Made by a program: the position numbers and the translations under genes
Notes under the pieces: generated by a model
Database searches by the model: none
The model's input: the letters and a program-made list of their open reading frames with translations, nothing else
What the model was told of the DNA's origin: nothing
Shown: positions 1 through 8,116 of the stretch, one piece after another
Position numbering within the stretch: position 1 is the stretch's first letter
How the letters are laid out: each line of letters opens with the position of its first letter
From: [Mycobacterium] nativiensis
GTDB taxonomy: Bacteria; Actinomycetota; Actinomycetes; Mycobacteriales; Mycobacteriaceae
Assembly (NCBI RefSeq): GCF_020172685.1
Contig: NZ_CP083986.1
Location: forward strand, 5,128,431 to 5,183,885
Direction of reading: 5' to 3'
Length of the DNA stretch: 55,455 nucleotides

Positions 1-1
1 C

Positions 2-115
2 TCCAATCGCGAGGCCCTGCGCTGCCTCAAACGCCGCCTGTCTCGCGTCGTATTCGGGCGACTTCACACCGACCACCAGAACCAGATTCAGCCTTGCCAA
101 CCGGCAGCGGCTTGA
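2..115 (+). pseudogene. IS110-family transposase, C-terminal end only (cut by window edge)
   Basis: The frame beginning at base 2 reads SNREALRCLKRRLSRVVFGR and runs on to a TGA at 113-115. The pattern 'xxEALRCLKRRxSxVV' near the C terminus is characteristic of IS110-family DEDD transposases. The rest of the gene lies outside the window, so I cannot tell whether the element is intact or a relic. The tail after FGR is longer than usual for the family and may be read-through into flanking DNA. The IclR gene starts only 14 bases after the stop. Assignment rests on about 20 residues. Confidence 0.6.
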
Positions 116-129
116 CATAGGAGAAACTC

Positions 130-1014
130 ATGGCTCCGCGCCCCTCCCCGCAGACCGAGCGCGTCGTGAACCTGTTCGAGCAGCTGGCAGGTACCGGGCG
201 TGCGGGGATGACATTGGCCGAGGTATCGCGGCAGCTGAGCGTCCACAAGGCCAGCTGTCACTCGATGCTGGCCGAGCTGCTGCGCGCCGGCTGGCTCCTG
301 CGCGACCCGGTTCGCAAGACCTACCATCTGGGCCCGGCCCTGGTTCGGCTCGGCCGCGAGGCGGCCGACCGCTATCCGGCCCTGGTGTTAGCCCGCTCGG
401 CGATGGCCGAGCTGTCGGCGGCCACCGGCGCGCACTGCGTTGCCTTCTCGGTGAGCGACGACTACTCCACCGTTGTCGACCAGGTCCGCAGCCCCCAGGG
501 CGGCGGTCACCCGATGCCGATCGGCACCCAGTTTCCCCACCGCCCGCCGTATGGGGCGTCGATCGCCGCATGGTCGGGATCGGAGATCCGGGAGCAGTGG
601 CTGGCCGCCGTCTCCGGGGACGTGCGCGATCGCTACCGCCAAGCCCTCACCGCTGCCGGGCAACGCGGCTACGCGGTGGGACTGCACATTCTGCCCGACC
701 TACGCCTGCAGGAACTGGCGCTGATCGTACGGAGTGCCGAGGTACGTTCCACCCGGCTCAGCCAACTGGCGCAGGCCCTGACCGACGAACTGATCCACAC
801 CGAGGAGTGGTTCCCGATCAGCCTGGCGCCCGACCGCGCCTACACAGTGAGCCATATCGATTCCCCCATTCTGGGGCCGGGATCGCGCGTCGAGTTGATG
901 CTGAGCCTGGTTCCCAGCGCCGACCCGATGAGCGGCGCGCTGGTCACCGATCTGGGAACACAGCTTGTTGCGGCGACCCGCCGACTCAGTGCCGCCCTGG
1001 CCGCCGGGGGTTAG
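130..1014 (+). CDS. IclR-family transcriptional regulator
   Basis: A 294-residue DNA-binding regulator of usual IclR length. An N-terminal winged helix-turn-helix spans about residues 10-60 (MTLAEVSRQL, then SVHKASCHSMLAELLRAGW), followed by an effector-binding region. The ATG is preceded by AGGAG at 119-123. It lies just after the transposase fragment and upstream of a fused dehydratase gene on the same strand, 108 bases away, so it may control that gene. The effector-domain sequence is divergent and no ligand can be named. The insertion sequence immediately upstream has probably changed or replaced its native promoter (inference). Confidence 0.85.
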   Translation: MAPRPSPQTERVVNLFEQLAGTGRAGMTLAEVSRQLSVHKASCHSMLAELLRAGWLLRDPVRKTYHLGPALVRLGREAADRYPALVLARSAMAELSAATGAHCVAFSVSDDYSTVVDQVRSPQGGGHPMPIGTQFPHRPPYGASIAAWSGSEIREQWLAAVSGDVRDRYRQALTAAGQRGYAVGLHILPDLRLQELALIVRSAEVRSTRLSQLAQALTDELIHTEEWFPISLAPDRAYTVSHIDSPILGPGSRVELMLSLVPSADPMSGALVTDLGTQLVAATRRLSAALAAGG

Positions 1015-1072
1015 GTCGGCCCGCGACGGCGAAGCGCACTGAGGTGTGCTGCAGCAGACCCGCGCGATACTG

Positions 1073-1092
1073 TGCTGTGGTCGGCCACAGCA
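1073..1092. promoter_or_regulatory. Perfect 8-bp inverted repeat in leader of the dehydratase gene
   Basis: TGCTGTGG and CCACAGCA are separated by TCGG, 30 bases before the ATG at 1123. It could be an operator, for instance for the adjacent IclR regulator, or an mRNA hairpin. Its position argues against translation starting at the GTG at 1072. Confidence 0.5.
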
Positions 1093-1122
1093 AACCCGCC
1101 GATAGAACGGTTGAGTCAATTC

Positions 1123-2151
1123 ATGACCGCAGCAGAGACGTCGGCGATGGAAGCCCGGGTCGGCCACTACTACCAGATGGACGGCACCTACGTCGTCGGC
1201 CGGGAGAAGGTACGCGAGTACGCCCGCGCGGTACAGGATTACCACCCCACGCACTGGGATGTCGCCGCCGCCGCGGAGATGGGCTACTCGGGGCTGGTGG
1301 CGCCGCTGACGTTCACCTCGACCCCCGGCATGGCGTGCAATCGAGAGATGTTCGAATCCGTCGTCGTCGGCTATGACACCTATATGCAGACCGAGGAGGT
1401 CTTCGAGCAGCACCGCCCGATCGTGGACGGCGACGAGCTGACCATCGACGTCGAGCTGACCTCGGTGCGCCGGATCGCCGGCCGCGACCTGATCACCGTC
1501 ACCAATACCTTCACCGACACCGCTGGGGAAGTGGTGCACACCCTGCACACCACCGTCGTCGGCGTCACCGCCGAGGACATCGGCCCGGAGGTCAAGACGG
1601 CGGTGCAGCGCGCGATGATGCACGACGTCAACATCCTCGACGTCGGCGAATCGTCCGCCCGCTATGAAAAGACGGTGCGGCCCGAGGGCGAGATCCGGAT
1701 CTCCGAGGGGGGCCTGACCCGCACCCCGGCGACGCCGTCGTTCGACGAGGTGAAGGTCGGCGACGCGTTGCCGATGCACCACACCCGGCTGTCCCGCGGT
1801 GACCTGGTGAACTATGCCGGCGTGGCCGGCGACGCCAACCCGATCCACTGGGACGAGGAGATCGCCAAGCTGGCCGGGCTGCCCGACGTGATCGCGCACG
1901 GAATGCTCACCATGGGCCTGGGCGCCGGTTTCGCCTCCGCCTGGACCGGCGACCCCGGGGCCGTCACCCGTTACGCGGTGCGGCTGTCTGCGCCCGCGAT
2001 CGTCTCGGCCAAGGAAGGCGCCGACATCGAATTCAGCGGCAAGATCAAGTCGCTCGACCCCGAGACCCGCACCGGGGTCCTCCTGGTCGGCGCGAAATCC
2101 TGCGACAAGAAGATCTTCGGTCTGGCGACGCTGAACGTCCGCTTCCGCTGA
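1123..2151 (+). CDS. Fused HadA/HadB-like (3R)-hydroxyacyl dehydratase (double MaoC hot-dog)
   Basis: A 342-residue protein with two tandem hot-dog domains. The N-terminal half (about 15-150) resembles the non-catalytic HadA type (Rv0635-like FAS1-type dehydratase domain). The C-terminal half (about 205-340) is MaoC-like and carries the hydratase-2 signature GDANPIHWDEE plus IAHGMLTMG, with likely active residues D237, N239, H242 and H259. In M. tuberculosis HadA and HadB are separate chains dehydrating 3-hydroxyacyl intermediates for FAS-II; here they are one polypeptide. A role in acyl-CoA catabolism instead of mycolate synthesis is possible given the neighbours. ATG 1123 is preferred over GTG 1072, which lies next to an inverted repeat. 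Confidence 0.8.
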   Translation: MTAAETSAMEARVGHYYQMDGTYVVGREKVREYARAVQDYHPTHWDVAAAAEMGYSGLVAPLTFTSTPGMACNREMFESVVVGYDTYMQTEEVFEQHRPIVDGDELTIDVELTSVRRIAGRDLITVTNTFTDTAGEVVHTLHTTVVGVTAEDIGPEVKTAVQRAMMHDVNILDVGESSARYEKTVRPEGEIRISEGGLTRTPATPSFDEVKVGDALPMHHTRLSRGDLVNYAGVAGDANPIHWDEEIAKLAGLPDVIAHGMLTMGLGAGFASAWTGDPGAVTRYAVRLSAPAIVSAKEGADIEFSGKIKSLDPETRTGVLLVGAKSCDKKIFGLATLNVRFR

Positions 2152-2159
2152 GCCCGGGG

Positions 2160-2912
2160 TCAGCCTGGAACGGCGGCCTTCAGCGACTCCAGCGCGGCGG
2201 TGCTCAGCCGGGCCAACTCGGCGGCCTCGGCCGGATCGAGCGCAGCCGCGAACAGATCCGCCATCCGCCGGTTGGTCACCTGCTCGATCTGCGCGTACTC
2301 GTCGCGCTTGTCGGCGCCGTCGGCGTACGGTTCGGGCCAGCCGAACATGGCGGCGTACTGCGGTCCCTTGTTGAGCATGTGCGCCTCGATCGGGGTGACA
2401 CCGGAGATGCACAGCGCGTTGAAGTGCACCGCGGCCCGCAGTTCCCGCAGCACGAACATCACCTGCAGGGCGCGGGCGGCGGCATCGTCGGCCAGGGGCA
2501 TCGCGCGCCAGCCCGCGAACAGCGGCAATCCCGCGGACGGAGTCGCGGCAATGACCTTCTCCCCCAGCGCGGCGATCCGATCCAGTCCGTCCGCGCCGGC
2601 CAGGTATTTGCGGCCGAACCCGGCGGTCTGGTCCCAATAGAGTTGCGCCGCACCGGCAGCGCCGCGTACCGCCACACCTTCGTCCCACATCGCACACAGC
2701 GCGGTCGGCTCGAACACCGCGAACACCGACGCCACGGTGCCACCGGAGGCCTCGCCCAGCACGCCCCCGCGACCGGCGACGTATCCCGCCAGGGGGTTCA
2801 CGTAGCCGGCGGCGATGCTTTCGCCGAAGGTCTCGGGGTGCAGCATGAAGGTCGCGACGGCCTGCTCCATTGCGGTTCCGGTCGCACCAACAGCGTCCAA
2901 CAGCTCGCTCAT
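2160..2912 (-). CDS. SCO6745-family protein
   Basis: A 250-residue soluble, Ala-rich helical protein matching the actinobacterial SCO6745 family: an early HPETFGESIAAGYVNPLAGY region, then GRGGVLGEASGGTVASVF and the mid-protein WDQTAGFGRKY. The family has no assigned reaction. I chose the ATG at 2912 because GGAG sits 8 bases upstream; an in-frame ATG at 2963 lacks a comparable site. It is the last gene of the minus-strand catabolic operon, after the TetR gene, and converges on the dehydratase gene with 8 bases between stops. Function unknown. Confidence 0.7.
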   Translation of the reverse strand: MSELLDAVGATGTAMEQAVATFMLHPETFGESIAAGYVNPLAGYVAGRGGVLGEASGGTVASVFAVFEPTALCAMWDEGVAVRGAAGAAQLYWDQTAGFGRKYLAGADGLDRIAALGEKVIAATPSAGLPLFAGWRAMPLADDAAARALQVMFVLRELRAAVHFNALCISGVTPIEAHMLNKGPQYAAMFGWPEPYADGADKRDEYAQIEQVTNRRMADLFAAALDPAEAAELARLSTAALESLKAAVPG

Positions 2913-2969
2913 AGCCTTGACTCCATCCTTCGGTTCATGCGGTTCGATAGCCCAGTCTTGCATCAGGCA

Positions 2970-3623
2970 TCAGGGATCGGGCAGGGGTCCCCAGAGGCCG
3001 GCCGGGCGACCGATCAGGCCCAGCACGGCGTCGCGCAGCGTCGGCACCATCGCGGTGGGCCGCAACGCGTCCGGGTTGAGCATCCACTGGTATCCGACGC
3101 CGCGCAGCATCCCCTCGATCGCCACCGACGCGGCGACGGGATCGATGTCGGGGCGCGCGGTTCCGTCCTGCTGCGCCTCCACGATCCAGCGCCGCAACCG
3201 CCGGCGGTAGGACTCGTCGTGGCGGGCAAGAAGTTGCTGGATGGCCGGTTCGAGGCTGGGCGCTTCACTGGCCAGCACCTGCAGCACCCGGGATGCCGCC
3301 GGGTCGGTTTCCAGCCCGATCATCGCCACCTCGATAGCGTGCGCCAGTGCGGGCATCCCACGCCGCGGTTCGGCCGACTGAATGCGTTCGTCCCAGCCGT
3401 GGGCGATCTCTTCGATGATCTTCTCGACGATCTCCGATTTCGACGCGAAGTGATAGTCGGCCAGTCCGCGGCTGTAGCCGGCACGCTCGCCGATCCTGGC
3501 CATGGTGGCGTGGCTGAAACCGCCTTCGGCGATGAGGGATTGGGCGGCCTCGACCATTTTGCGTTGCGCGGCGGTGCCGCGTTCCTGCTTGCGCGGCTGC
3601 GGGCTCGCCGAGGGTGCGGACAT
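2970..3623 (-). CDS. TetR-family transcriptional regulator
   Basis: A 217-residue regulator. The N-terminal helix-turn-helix covers about residues 15-70 (TMARIGERAGYSRGLADYHF followed by ASKSEIVEKI), the usual TetR_N layout, with a ligand-binding C-terminal helical region. It starts 7 bases beyond the crotonase stop, so it is co-transcribed with the acyl-CoA dehydrogenase operon, suggesting feedback control of that operon by an acyl-CoA or substrate (inference). The ATG at 3623 is chosen; the longer upstream frame runs antisense to the crotonase codon pattern and is not credible. Confidence 0.85.
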   Translation of the reverse strand: MSAPSASPQPRKQERGTAAQRKMVEAAQSLIAEGGFSHATMARIGERAGYSRGLADYHFASKSEIVEKIIEEIAHGWDERIQSAEPRRGMPALAHAIEVAMIGLETDPAASRVLQVLASEAPSLEPAIQQLLARHDESYRRRLRRWIVEAQQDGTARPDIDPVAASVAIEGMLRGVGYQWMLNPDALRPTAMVPTLRDAVLGLIGRPAGLWGPLPDP

Positions 3624-3630
3624 GAACTGC

Positions 3631-4392
3631 TCAGCGTCCGGTGAACTGCGGCGGGCGGCGCTGGGCAGCCGCGGCGATTCCCTCGCGGAAGTCGGCGGTC
3701 GCCTGCAGCCGGGTCTGTTCGGTGAGTTCGTGGTCGGTGGCCGCCGCGACCGCCTCGGCGAGCCCGGCGCGCAGGGTGGCGCGGATGCTGGTGAGCGCTT
3801 GGGGAGCCGACGCGGCGATGCGATGCGCGAACCGCAGCGCGGCCGCGCGCACCTCGCCGTCGGCGGCCAGTTCGTCGAGCAGCCCCGCCTGGTGGGCCTG
3901 CTCGCCGCCGAACCGCTCACCGGTCAGCAGCCATTCGAGCGCCTTCTGCTGCCCGACCACCCGCGGCAGGGTCACGCTGATCCCGAAGCCCGGGTGGAAT
4001 CCGAGTTGGCTGAAGTTGGCGGCGAACCTCGACGACGGCGATCCGATGCGGAAGTCGGCGCTGAGCGCAAGCCCGAGTCCGCCGCCGATCGCGGCGCCCG
4101 CTACCGCCGCGACGACGGGCGTGCGGGCGTGAAACAGTCGGATGGCCTGCCGGTAGAGATCGGCCGGCGACGAGCCGTCGCCGGTGTTGCCGGAGAAGTC
4201 CGCCCCGGCACAGAAGTGCTTTCCCTCCGCGCACAACACGATCGCCCGGCAATCGCCGTTGTCGTCGAGTCGGTCGTAGGCATCGGCGAGCGCCGCGATC
4301 AGCGCGGTGTCGAAGAAGTTGTTCGGCGGCCGGTGGATCTCGACGGTCGCCACGTGCCCGGTGAGCTCGACGGTGACGTCGGGGGCGCTCAC
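3631..4392 (-). CDS. Enoyl-CoA hydratase/isomerase (crotonase) family protein, missing one catalytic Glu
   Basis: A 253-residue crotonase with the CoA-binding AEGKHFCAGADF motif, the oxyanion-hole AAIGGGLGLAL and LGFHPGFGISVTLPRVVG. Compared with classical enoyl-CoA hydratase, the position of the first catalytic Glu (in FAxPExxxG) is occupied by Phe (FAANFSQLG), while the second Glu (KALEWLLTG) is present. It may therefore act as an isomerase, hydrolase or other crotonase-type enzyme. Start is GTG 4392, which overlaps the TGA of the upstream alpha/beta hydrolase (GTGA), so translation is probably coupled. Confidence 0.85.
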   Translation of the reverse strand: MSAPDVTVELTGHVATVEIHRPPNNFFDTALIAALADAYDRLDDNGDCRAIVLCAEGKHFCAGADFSGNTGDGSSPADLYRQAIRLFHARTPVVAAVAGAAIGGGLGLALSADFRIGSPSSRFAANFSQLGFHPGFGISVTLPRVVGQQKALEWLLTGERFGGEQAHQAGLLDELAADGEVRAAALRFAHRIAASAPQALTSIRATLRAGLAEAVAAATDHELTEQTRLQATADFREGIAAAAQRRPPQFTGR

Positions 4393-5153
4393 AGCCGTTC
4401 CAGCAGTTCACGAACGGCGGTGTTGAACACCTCGGGCTGGTCCATGTTGGCGGCGTGGCCGGCGTCGTCGATGACGACCTTGTGGGCATTCGCTATGCGG
4501 CGCTGCATGTAGTCCGCTGGGGCCAGGAACTTGGTGTCCTGGGCTCCCACCACCACCAGGGCGGGCACCGTGACGGTGTCGAGTGATTCGATGACGCGCG
4601 CGTCCTTTTGGGCCATGATGCCGCGAGCAGCGCGAGGCAACCCCTCGGGATGTTCGTGGAGCGCCTGCCCGACTTCTGCCGAGATGCCCGAGAGCGCTTC
4701 ACCGCATTCGAGTTTCGCAGCTTGGCGCTCCACCCAGTCGTTCCACTTGGCGCGGGCTTCGTCGTTGCGGTAGCCCGGCCCGGTGTCGACCAGCAGCAGC
4801 GCCGCCACCCGCTGCGGGTGGACCAGGTGGAACGCCAGGGACAGATAGCCGCCCAACGACATTCCGCCGATCACCGCACGCCCAGCACCCGCCGCGTCCA
4901 ATACGGCGGCCATGTCGTCGACGCTGAGGTTTTCGCTGTAGGAGTCCATGTCCGCCGGAGCGTCGCTGCTGCCGTGCCCGCGCAGGTCCCAGACGATCAC
5001 CGGCCGATCCACCGACAGCGCCTCGACGTTGCGGTCCCACATTCCGGCGGTGGCGCCGAAACCGTGGGTGAGCAGCACTGGGATTCCGGACGCCTGCGGG
5101 TTGTACACCCGGTAGGCCAGGGTGACGCCGTCGGGTCGCTGCAGCCGGTTCAT
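4389..5153 (-). CDS. Alpha/beta-fold hydrolase
   Basis: A 254-residue hydrolase with the oxyanion region LLTHGFGATAGMW, the nucleophile elbow GGMSLGG (Ser99), an acid in VVVGAQDTKF and the histidine in DDAGHAANM. The catalytic triad is complete. Start ATG 5153 overlaps the upstream acyl-CoA dehydrogenase stop by four bases (ATGA), and its own stop overlaps the crotonase GTG. As third gene of the operon it may cleave a thioester, ester or C-C bond of the pathway intermediate (inference). The longer upstream frame is antisense noise from the dehydrogenase gene. Confidence 0.85.
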   Translation of the reverse strand: MNRLQRPDGVTLAYRVYNPQASGIPVLLTHGFGATAGMWDRNVEALSVDRPVIVWDLRGHGSSDAPADMDSYSENLSVDDMAAVLDAAGAGRAVIGGMSLGGYLSLAFHLVHPQRVAALLLVDTGPGYRNDEARAKWNDWVERQAAKLECGEALSGISAEVGQALHEHPEGLPRAARGIMAQKDARVIESLDTVTVPALVVVGAQDTKFLAPADYMQRRIANAHKVVIDDAGHAANMDQPEVFNTAVRELLERL

Positions 5154-6217
5154 CTCATCACCGCCGACACCACCGCGGAGCCGGACTGGATGGCCGGATA
5201 GAGCGCGTCGGGTCCGGCCGCCACCAGCGTGTCGCCGAGCAGGTCGGCCCAGCGGTGATGACCGCCGCCCTCTGTGCGCCAGGCCCACAGTCGTCGGGTG
5301 AGGTAATGCAAGGGGTACTCCTTCGTCATTCCGATGGCGCCGTGCGCCTGATGGGCGGCGCGTGCCGCGAGTTGCGCGCCGCGGTCGGCGAGCAGCTTGG
5401 CGCAGGCGATCTCGAAGCTCGCGCGGCCCCGCTCGACGGCGGCGACCGCGCCGTCGACAGCGGCCTCAACGACGGTGGCCTGTTGGTGGATGGTGACCAG
5501 ATGCGCCTGCACGGCCTGGAATCGACCGATCGGACGGCCGAACTGCTCGCGTTCGCCGGTGTAACGCAACGTCATTGTGGCCACGGCACTCAACGCGCCG
5601 GCGATCAGGGCCGCCCGGCCCAAAGCCGCGCGCTCCCCCAGCGTCTGCTCGGTGACCGTCTCGGGCGCGGCTACCCGGGCGGTGACCGGAATGCCGTCGA
5701 AATGCAGGGTGTCGCGGGGCTCGTCGGCCAAGTTGACCCCCCGGGCGGCGGTCGGGCCGGGCCCTTGCGCGGCCGGGCCGGGGGCCAGGATCACGACGCC
5801 GTCGACCAGGCCGACCACGTGCTCGGCCCGGTGGCCCCACGGCACGGCGGGGGCGGCGCCGAACAGGCGGTCGCCGTCCAACCGCAGGCCCGCGGTCGAG
5901 CCCAGCGCGGTACGAACACCGTCGGGCAGCGGCAGGCCGGCGGCCGCCAACAACCAACCGCCGACCAGTCCGGACTCGGCCAGCGGCACCGGCGCCGCGT
6001 GGGCCCCGGCGGCCTGCAGCAGCTGGGCCGCATCCGCCACGCCGCCGCCCGCCCCGCCCAGTTCCTCGGGGACCGGAACGTCCGGGAATCCGGTCTGCTG
6101 CAACGCTTCCCACAGCGGCCCGACCCACCCGGCGGCTTCGGCCTCGCCGACCGCCTGCCACCCGCTGTGCTCGGCGAACAGCTTCTCGGCGACGCTCCGC
6201 AACTCGCGGCCGCTCAT
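5150..6217 (-). CDS. Acyl-CoA dehydrogenase family protein, second subunit
   Basis: A 355-residue acyl-CoA dehydrogenase-fold protein. The C-terminal helical domain is clear (GEREQFGRPIGRFQAVQ, the FAD-contacting Arg/Phe loop, and HGAIGMTKEYPLHYLTRRL). The central beta domain lacks the canonical SEPDAGSDL flavin motif, which the partner encoded just upstream has. This split is typical of mycobacterial heteromeric FadE enzymes of the ChsE type, where each chain supplies part of the site. ATG 6217 overlaps the partner's stop (ATGA), consistent with equimolar, coupled synthesis. Substrate unknown. Confidence 0.85.
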   Translation of the reverse strand: MSGRELRSVAEKLFAEHSGWQAVGEAEAAGWVGPLWEALQQTGFPDVPVPEELGGAGGGVADAAQLLQAAGAHAAPVPLAESGLVGGWLLAAAGLPLPDGVRTALGSTAGLRLDGDRLFGAAPAVPWGHRAEHVVGLVDGVVILAPGPAAQGPGPTAARGVNLADEPRDTLHFDGIPVTARVAAPETVTEQTLGERAALGRAALIAGALSAVATMTLRYTGEREQFGRPIGRFQAVQAHLVTIHQQATVVEAAVDGAVAAVERGRASFEIACAKLLADRGAQLAARAAHQAHGAIGMTKEYPLHYLTRRLWAWRTEGGGHHRWADLLGDTLVAAGPDALYPAIQSGSAVVSAVMR

Positions 6218-7362
6218 GCCAGCCCCTTGGCGGCCACCGAACGCAGCACCTCGGTGGTTCCACCGCGGATGGTGAACGACGGGGCGTCCAGCACGGCGCG
6301 GTGCAGCAGTCGTTCGAACGGTGACGGTGGCTGAGCCGGATCGAGGCTGCACACCAGTTCCCGGTCCAGCAGCTCCTGCAGCGCCAGCACCACGTCCTGT
6401 TCGAAGCGGGTGCCCATCTCTTTGATGAGTGCGGCCTCGGCGGCGGGGGTTTCGCCGGCGTCGATCGCCCGGGCCACCGCCAGCGAGAGCCGGCGCAGCA
6501 CCCAGTACTGGGCCGCCTGCTCACCGATCAGCCGGCGTCCAGCCGTACCCGCGGCCAGGTCGGGATGCTCGCGGATGAATTCCTGGACGAGCAGAAACGT
6601 CGAGATCCACCGGTCCGGGCCGCTGCGTTCGAAGGCGAGTTCGCTGGTGTTCTGCGCCCAGCCCTGGCCGATCTCGCCGATCACCATGTCGTCGGAGACC
6701 GCCACGTCGTCGAAGACAACCTGGGCGAAATGGCCGGTGCTGCCGTCCAGGTACGGGATCGGTTCGACGGTCACGCCGGGGCTGCGCATGTCGATCAGGA
6801 ACCGGCTGAGTCCCTCGTGCCGGGCGCCGTCCCCGGTGCGGCACAACGCGATCATGTAGTCGGCGTACATGGCGTTGCTGGTCCACACCTTGACGCCGGT
6901 CACCCGCCAGCCGCCCTCGGTGCGCACACCCCGGGTTCGCACGGAGGCGAGGTCGCTGCCGGCGTCCGGCTCGCTCATGCCGATGCAGAAGCACAGTTCG
7001 CCGCGACAGATCCGCGGGAGCAGCCACTGCTTCTGCTGCTCGGTGCCGTAGCGCAGCAGCACCGGGGCGATCTGCCGGTCGGCCACCCAGTGTTGTCCGA
7101 CCGGGGCACCCCAGCGCAGCAGTTCTTCGACCACCACGAAACGGTCGACGGCGGTGGCCCCGGGCCCGCCGTAGCCCGCCGGCACCGCCATGCCGACCCA
7201 GCCGCGCTCGGCCAGCGCGGCGGAGAACGCCGGATCCACCGGAGCACCCATGCCCAGACCCGGTTCGAATGTTCCGGCGGGCAGCCGCTCGGCCAGGAAG
7301 GCGCGGACCTGCTCGCGCAGGCGCAGCTCCGCCGTGGTGAGTTCGGCAGAGGGTAAATGCAC
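6214..7362 (-). CDS. Acyl-CoA dehydrogenase, first subunit
   Basis: A 382-residue FAD-dependent acyl-CoA dehydrogenase. It shows an N-terminal helical domain, the beta-domain motif GMSEPDAGSDLASVRT, VKVWTSNAMYADY and the C-terminal SFTIRGGTTEVLRS. It is the first gene of the operon 7362 to 2160 and is followed with four-base overlap by a shorter dehydrogenase chain, so a heterotetrameric enzyme is likely. It would introduce the alpha-beta double bond in an acyl-CoA, perhaps a cyclic or branched one given the associated genes. A TetR gene lies 115 bases upstream on the same strand. Confidence 0.9.
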   Translation of the reverse strand: MHLPSAELTTAELRLREQVRAFLAERLPAGTFEPGLGMGAPVDPAFSAALAERGWVGMAVPAGYGGPGATAVDRFVVVEELLRWGAPVGQHWVADRQIAPVLLRYGTEQQKQWLLPRICRGELCFCIGMSEPDAGSDLASVRTRGVRTEGGWRVTGVKVWTSNAMYADYMIALCRTGDGARHEGLSRFLIDMRSPGVTVEPIPYLDGSTGHFAQVVFDDVAVSDDMVIGEIGQGWAQNTSELAFERSGPDRWISTFLLVQEFIREHPDLAAGTAGRRLIGEQAAQYWVLRRLSLAVARAIDAGETPAAEAALIKEMGTRFEQDVVLALQELLDRELVCSLDPAQPPSPFERLLHRAVLDAPSFTIRGGTTEVLRSVAAKGLA

Positions 7363-7476
7363 AACCGCGAGGCTAACCCAGTTCCTTGTCGCCTAACAAG
7401 GGTTTGTCGAGACATCGCCCGATCAGCTGGGAAAATCCTCGTCATATCTCGACCAATTTTGTGTGCCCACAAGAAA

Positions 7477-8058
7477 TCACGCCGGGGCCAGCAGCCGTCG
7501 GGCGACGTCGACGGCCAACTCCACGGTGCCGGCGTCGGGGCCGCCGGCGGACGTCAGGCTGCGGCGCACCAGGGCCAGCGGCGCATCGACGACGGCCAGC
7601 AGCACCCGGTCGCGGTCTTCGGCCGGGAACCGGACCAGGAAGGCGCCCAGCGCTTCGTAGGTATGGCGGTCGACGGCGTCGGCGTCGGCCAGCACCGCCG
7701 GCGAGCAGTCGGCGCCGACGAAGTCGGAACGGCTGTAGCGGGCCAGCAGGGCCGCGGATTCGGAGTTGTCGACGCTCCACTGCATCAGTTGGCGGGCCGC
7801 TTCCACGCCGACCTCCACCGGGTCGCCGTCGGCCGCGAGCACCGGAAAGAACTCGTCGTGGAAGCGGTGCAGCGGAGTCAGCCAGGCCGCGGCGAGTAGG
7901 TCGCTGCGCTTGGGGAATCGGTGATACACCGACCCGCTGGGCGCCCCGACCGCATGGGCGACCGCCGTGGCGGTGGCCGCCCCGGGGCCACCGGCCAGGA
8001 TCAGCCGGATGGCTGCGTTGACGAAGTCATCGGAGGTGAACTTGCCTGGCATCGCCAT
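7477..8058 (-). CDS. TetR/AcrR-family regulator with palindromic operator
   Basis: A 193-residue regulator with an N-terminal helix-turn-helix (FTSDDFVNAAIRLILAGG, then VAHAVGAPSGSVYHRFPKRS) and a helical effector domain. The ATG at 8058 is seven bases after a TANNNT (TACTCT) -10 element, suggesting leaderless transcription, and that element is inside the perfect palindrome at 8063-8078. Autorepression, and repression of the divergent SRPBCC/hydrolase pair, is the simplest reading. A second ATG, two codons on at 8052, is also possible. Confidence 0.87.
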   Translation of the reverse strand: MAMPGKFTSDDFVNAAIRLILAGGPGAATATAVAHAVGAPSGSVYHRFPKRSDLLAAAWLTPLHRFHDEFFPVLAADGDPVEVGVEAARQLMQWSVDNSESAALLARYSRSDFVGADCSPAVLADADAVDRHTYEALGAFLVRFPAEDRDRVLLAVVDAPLALVRRSLTSAGGPDAGTVELAVDVARRLLAPA

Positions 8059-8062
8059 GAAG

Positions 8063-8078
8063 TAGAGAGTACTCTCTA
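8063..8078. promoter_or_regulatory. 16-bp perfect palindrome (TetR operator) over leaderless promoter
   Basis: TAGAGAGTACTCTCTA is a perfect palindrome. It contains a minus-strand -10 (TACTCT, complement of 8066-8071) that ends seven bases before the TetR ATG. It lies in the divergent gap between the TetR gene and the SRPBCC gene. Confidence 0.75.
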
Positions 8079-8116
8079 AAACAATTAGTGATGGGTCTCT
8101 AGATCGGAGCGTGACG

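Noticed and set aside
1072..1122. Upstream GTG start for the dehydratase
   Set aside because: It lies inside the leader inverted repeat and adds residues unlike the family; ATG 1123 fits better.
700..2697. Long minus-strand open frame of over 600 codons
   Set aside because: It is antisense to the IclR and dehydratase genes, Arg/Gly-rich without motifs, and arises from GC-rich codon bias.
7396..7407. ACAA-N4-TTGT repeat between the first dehydrogenase gene and TetR
   Set aside because: Four-base arms are too short to separate from chance in a 115-base gap.
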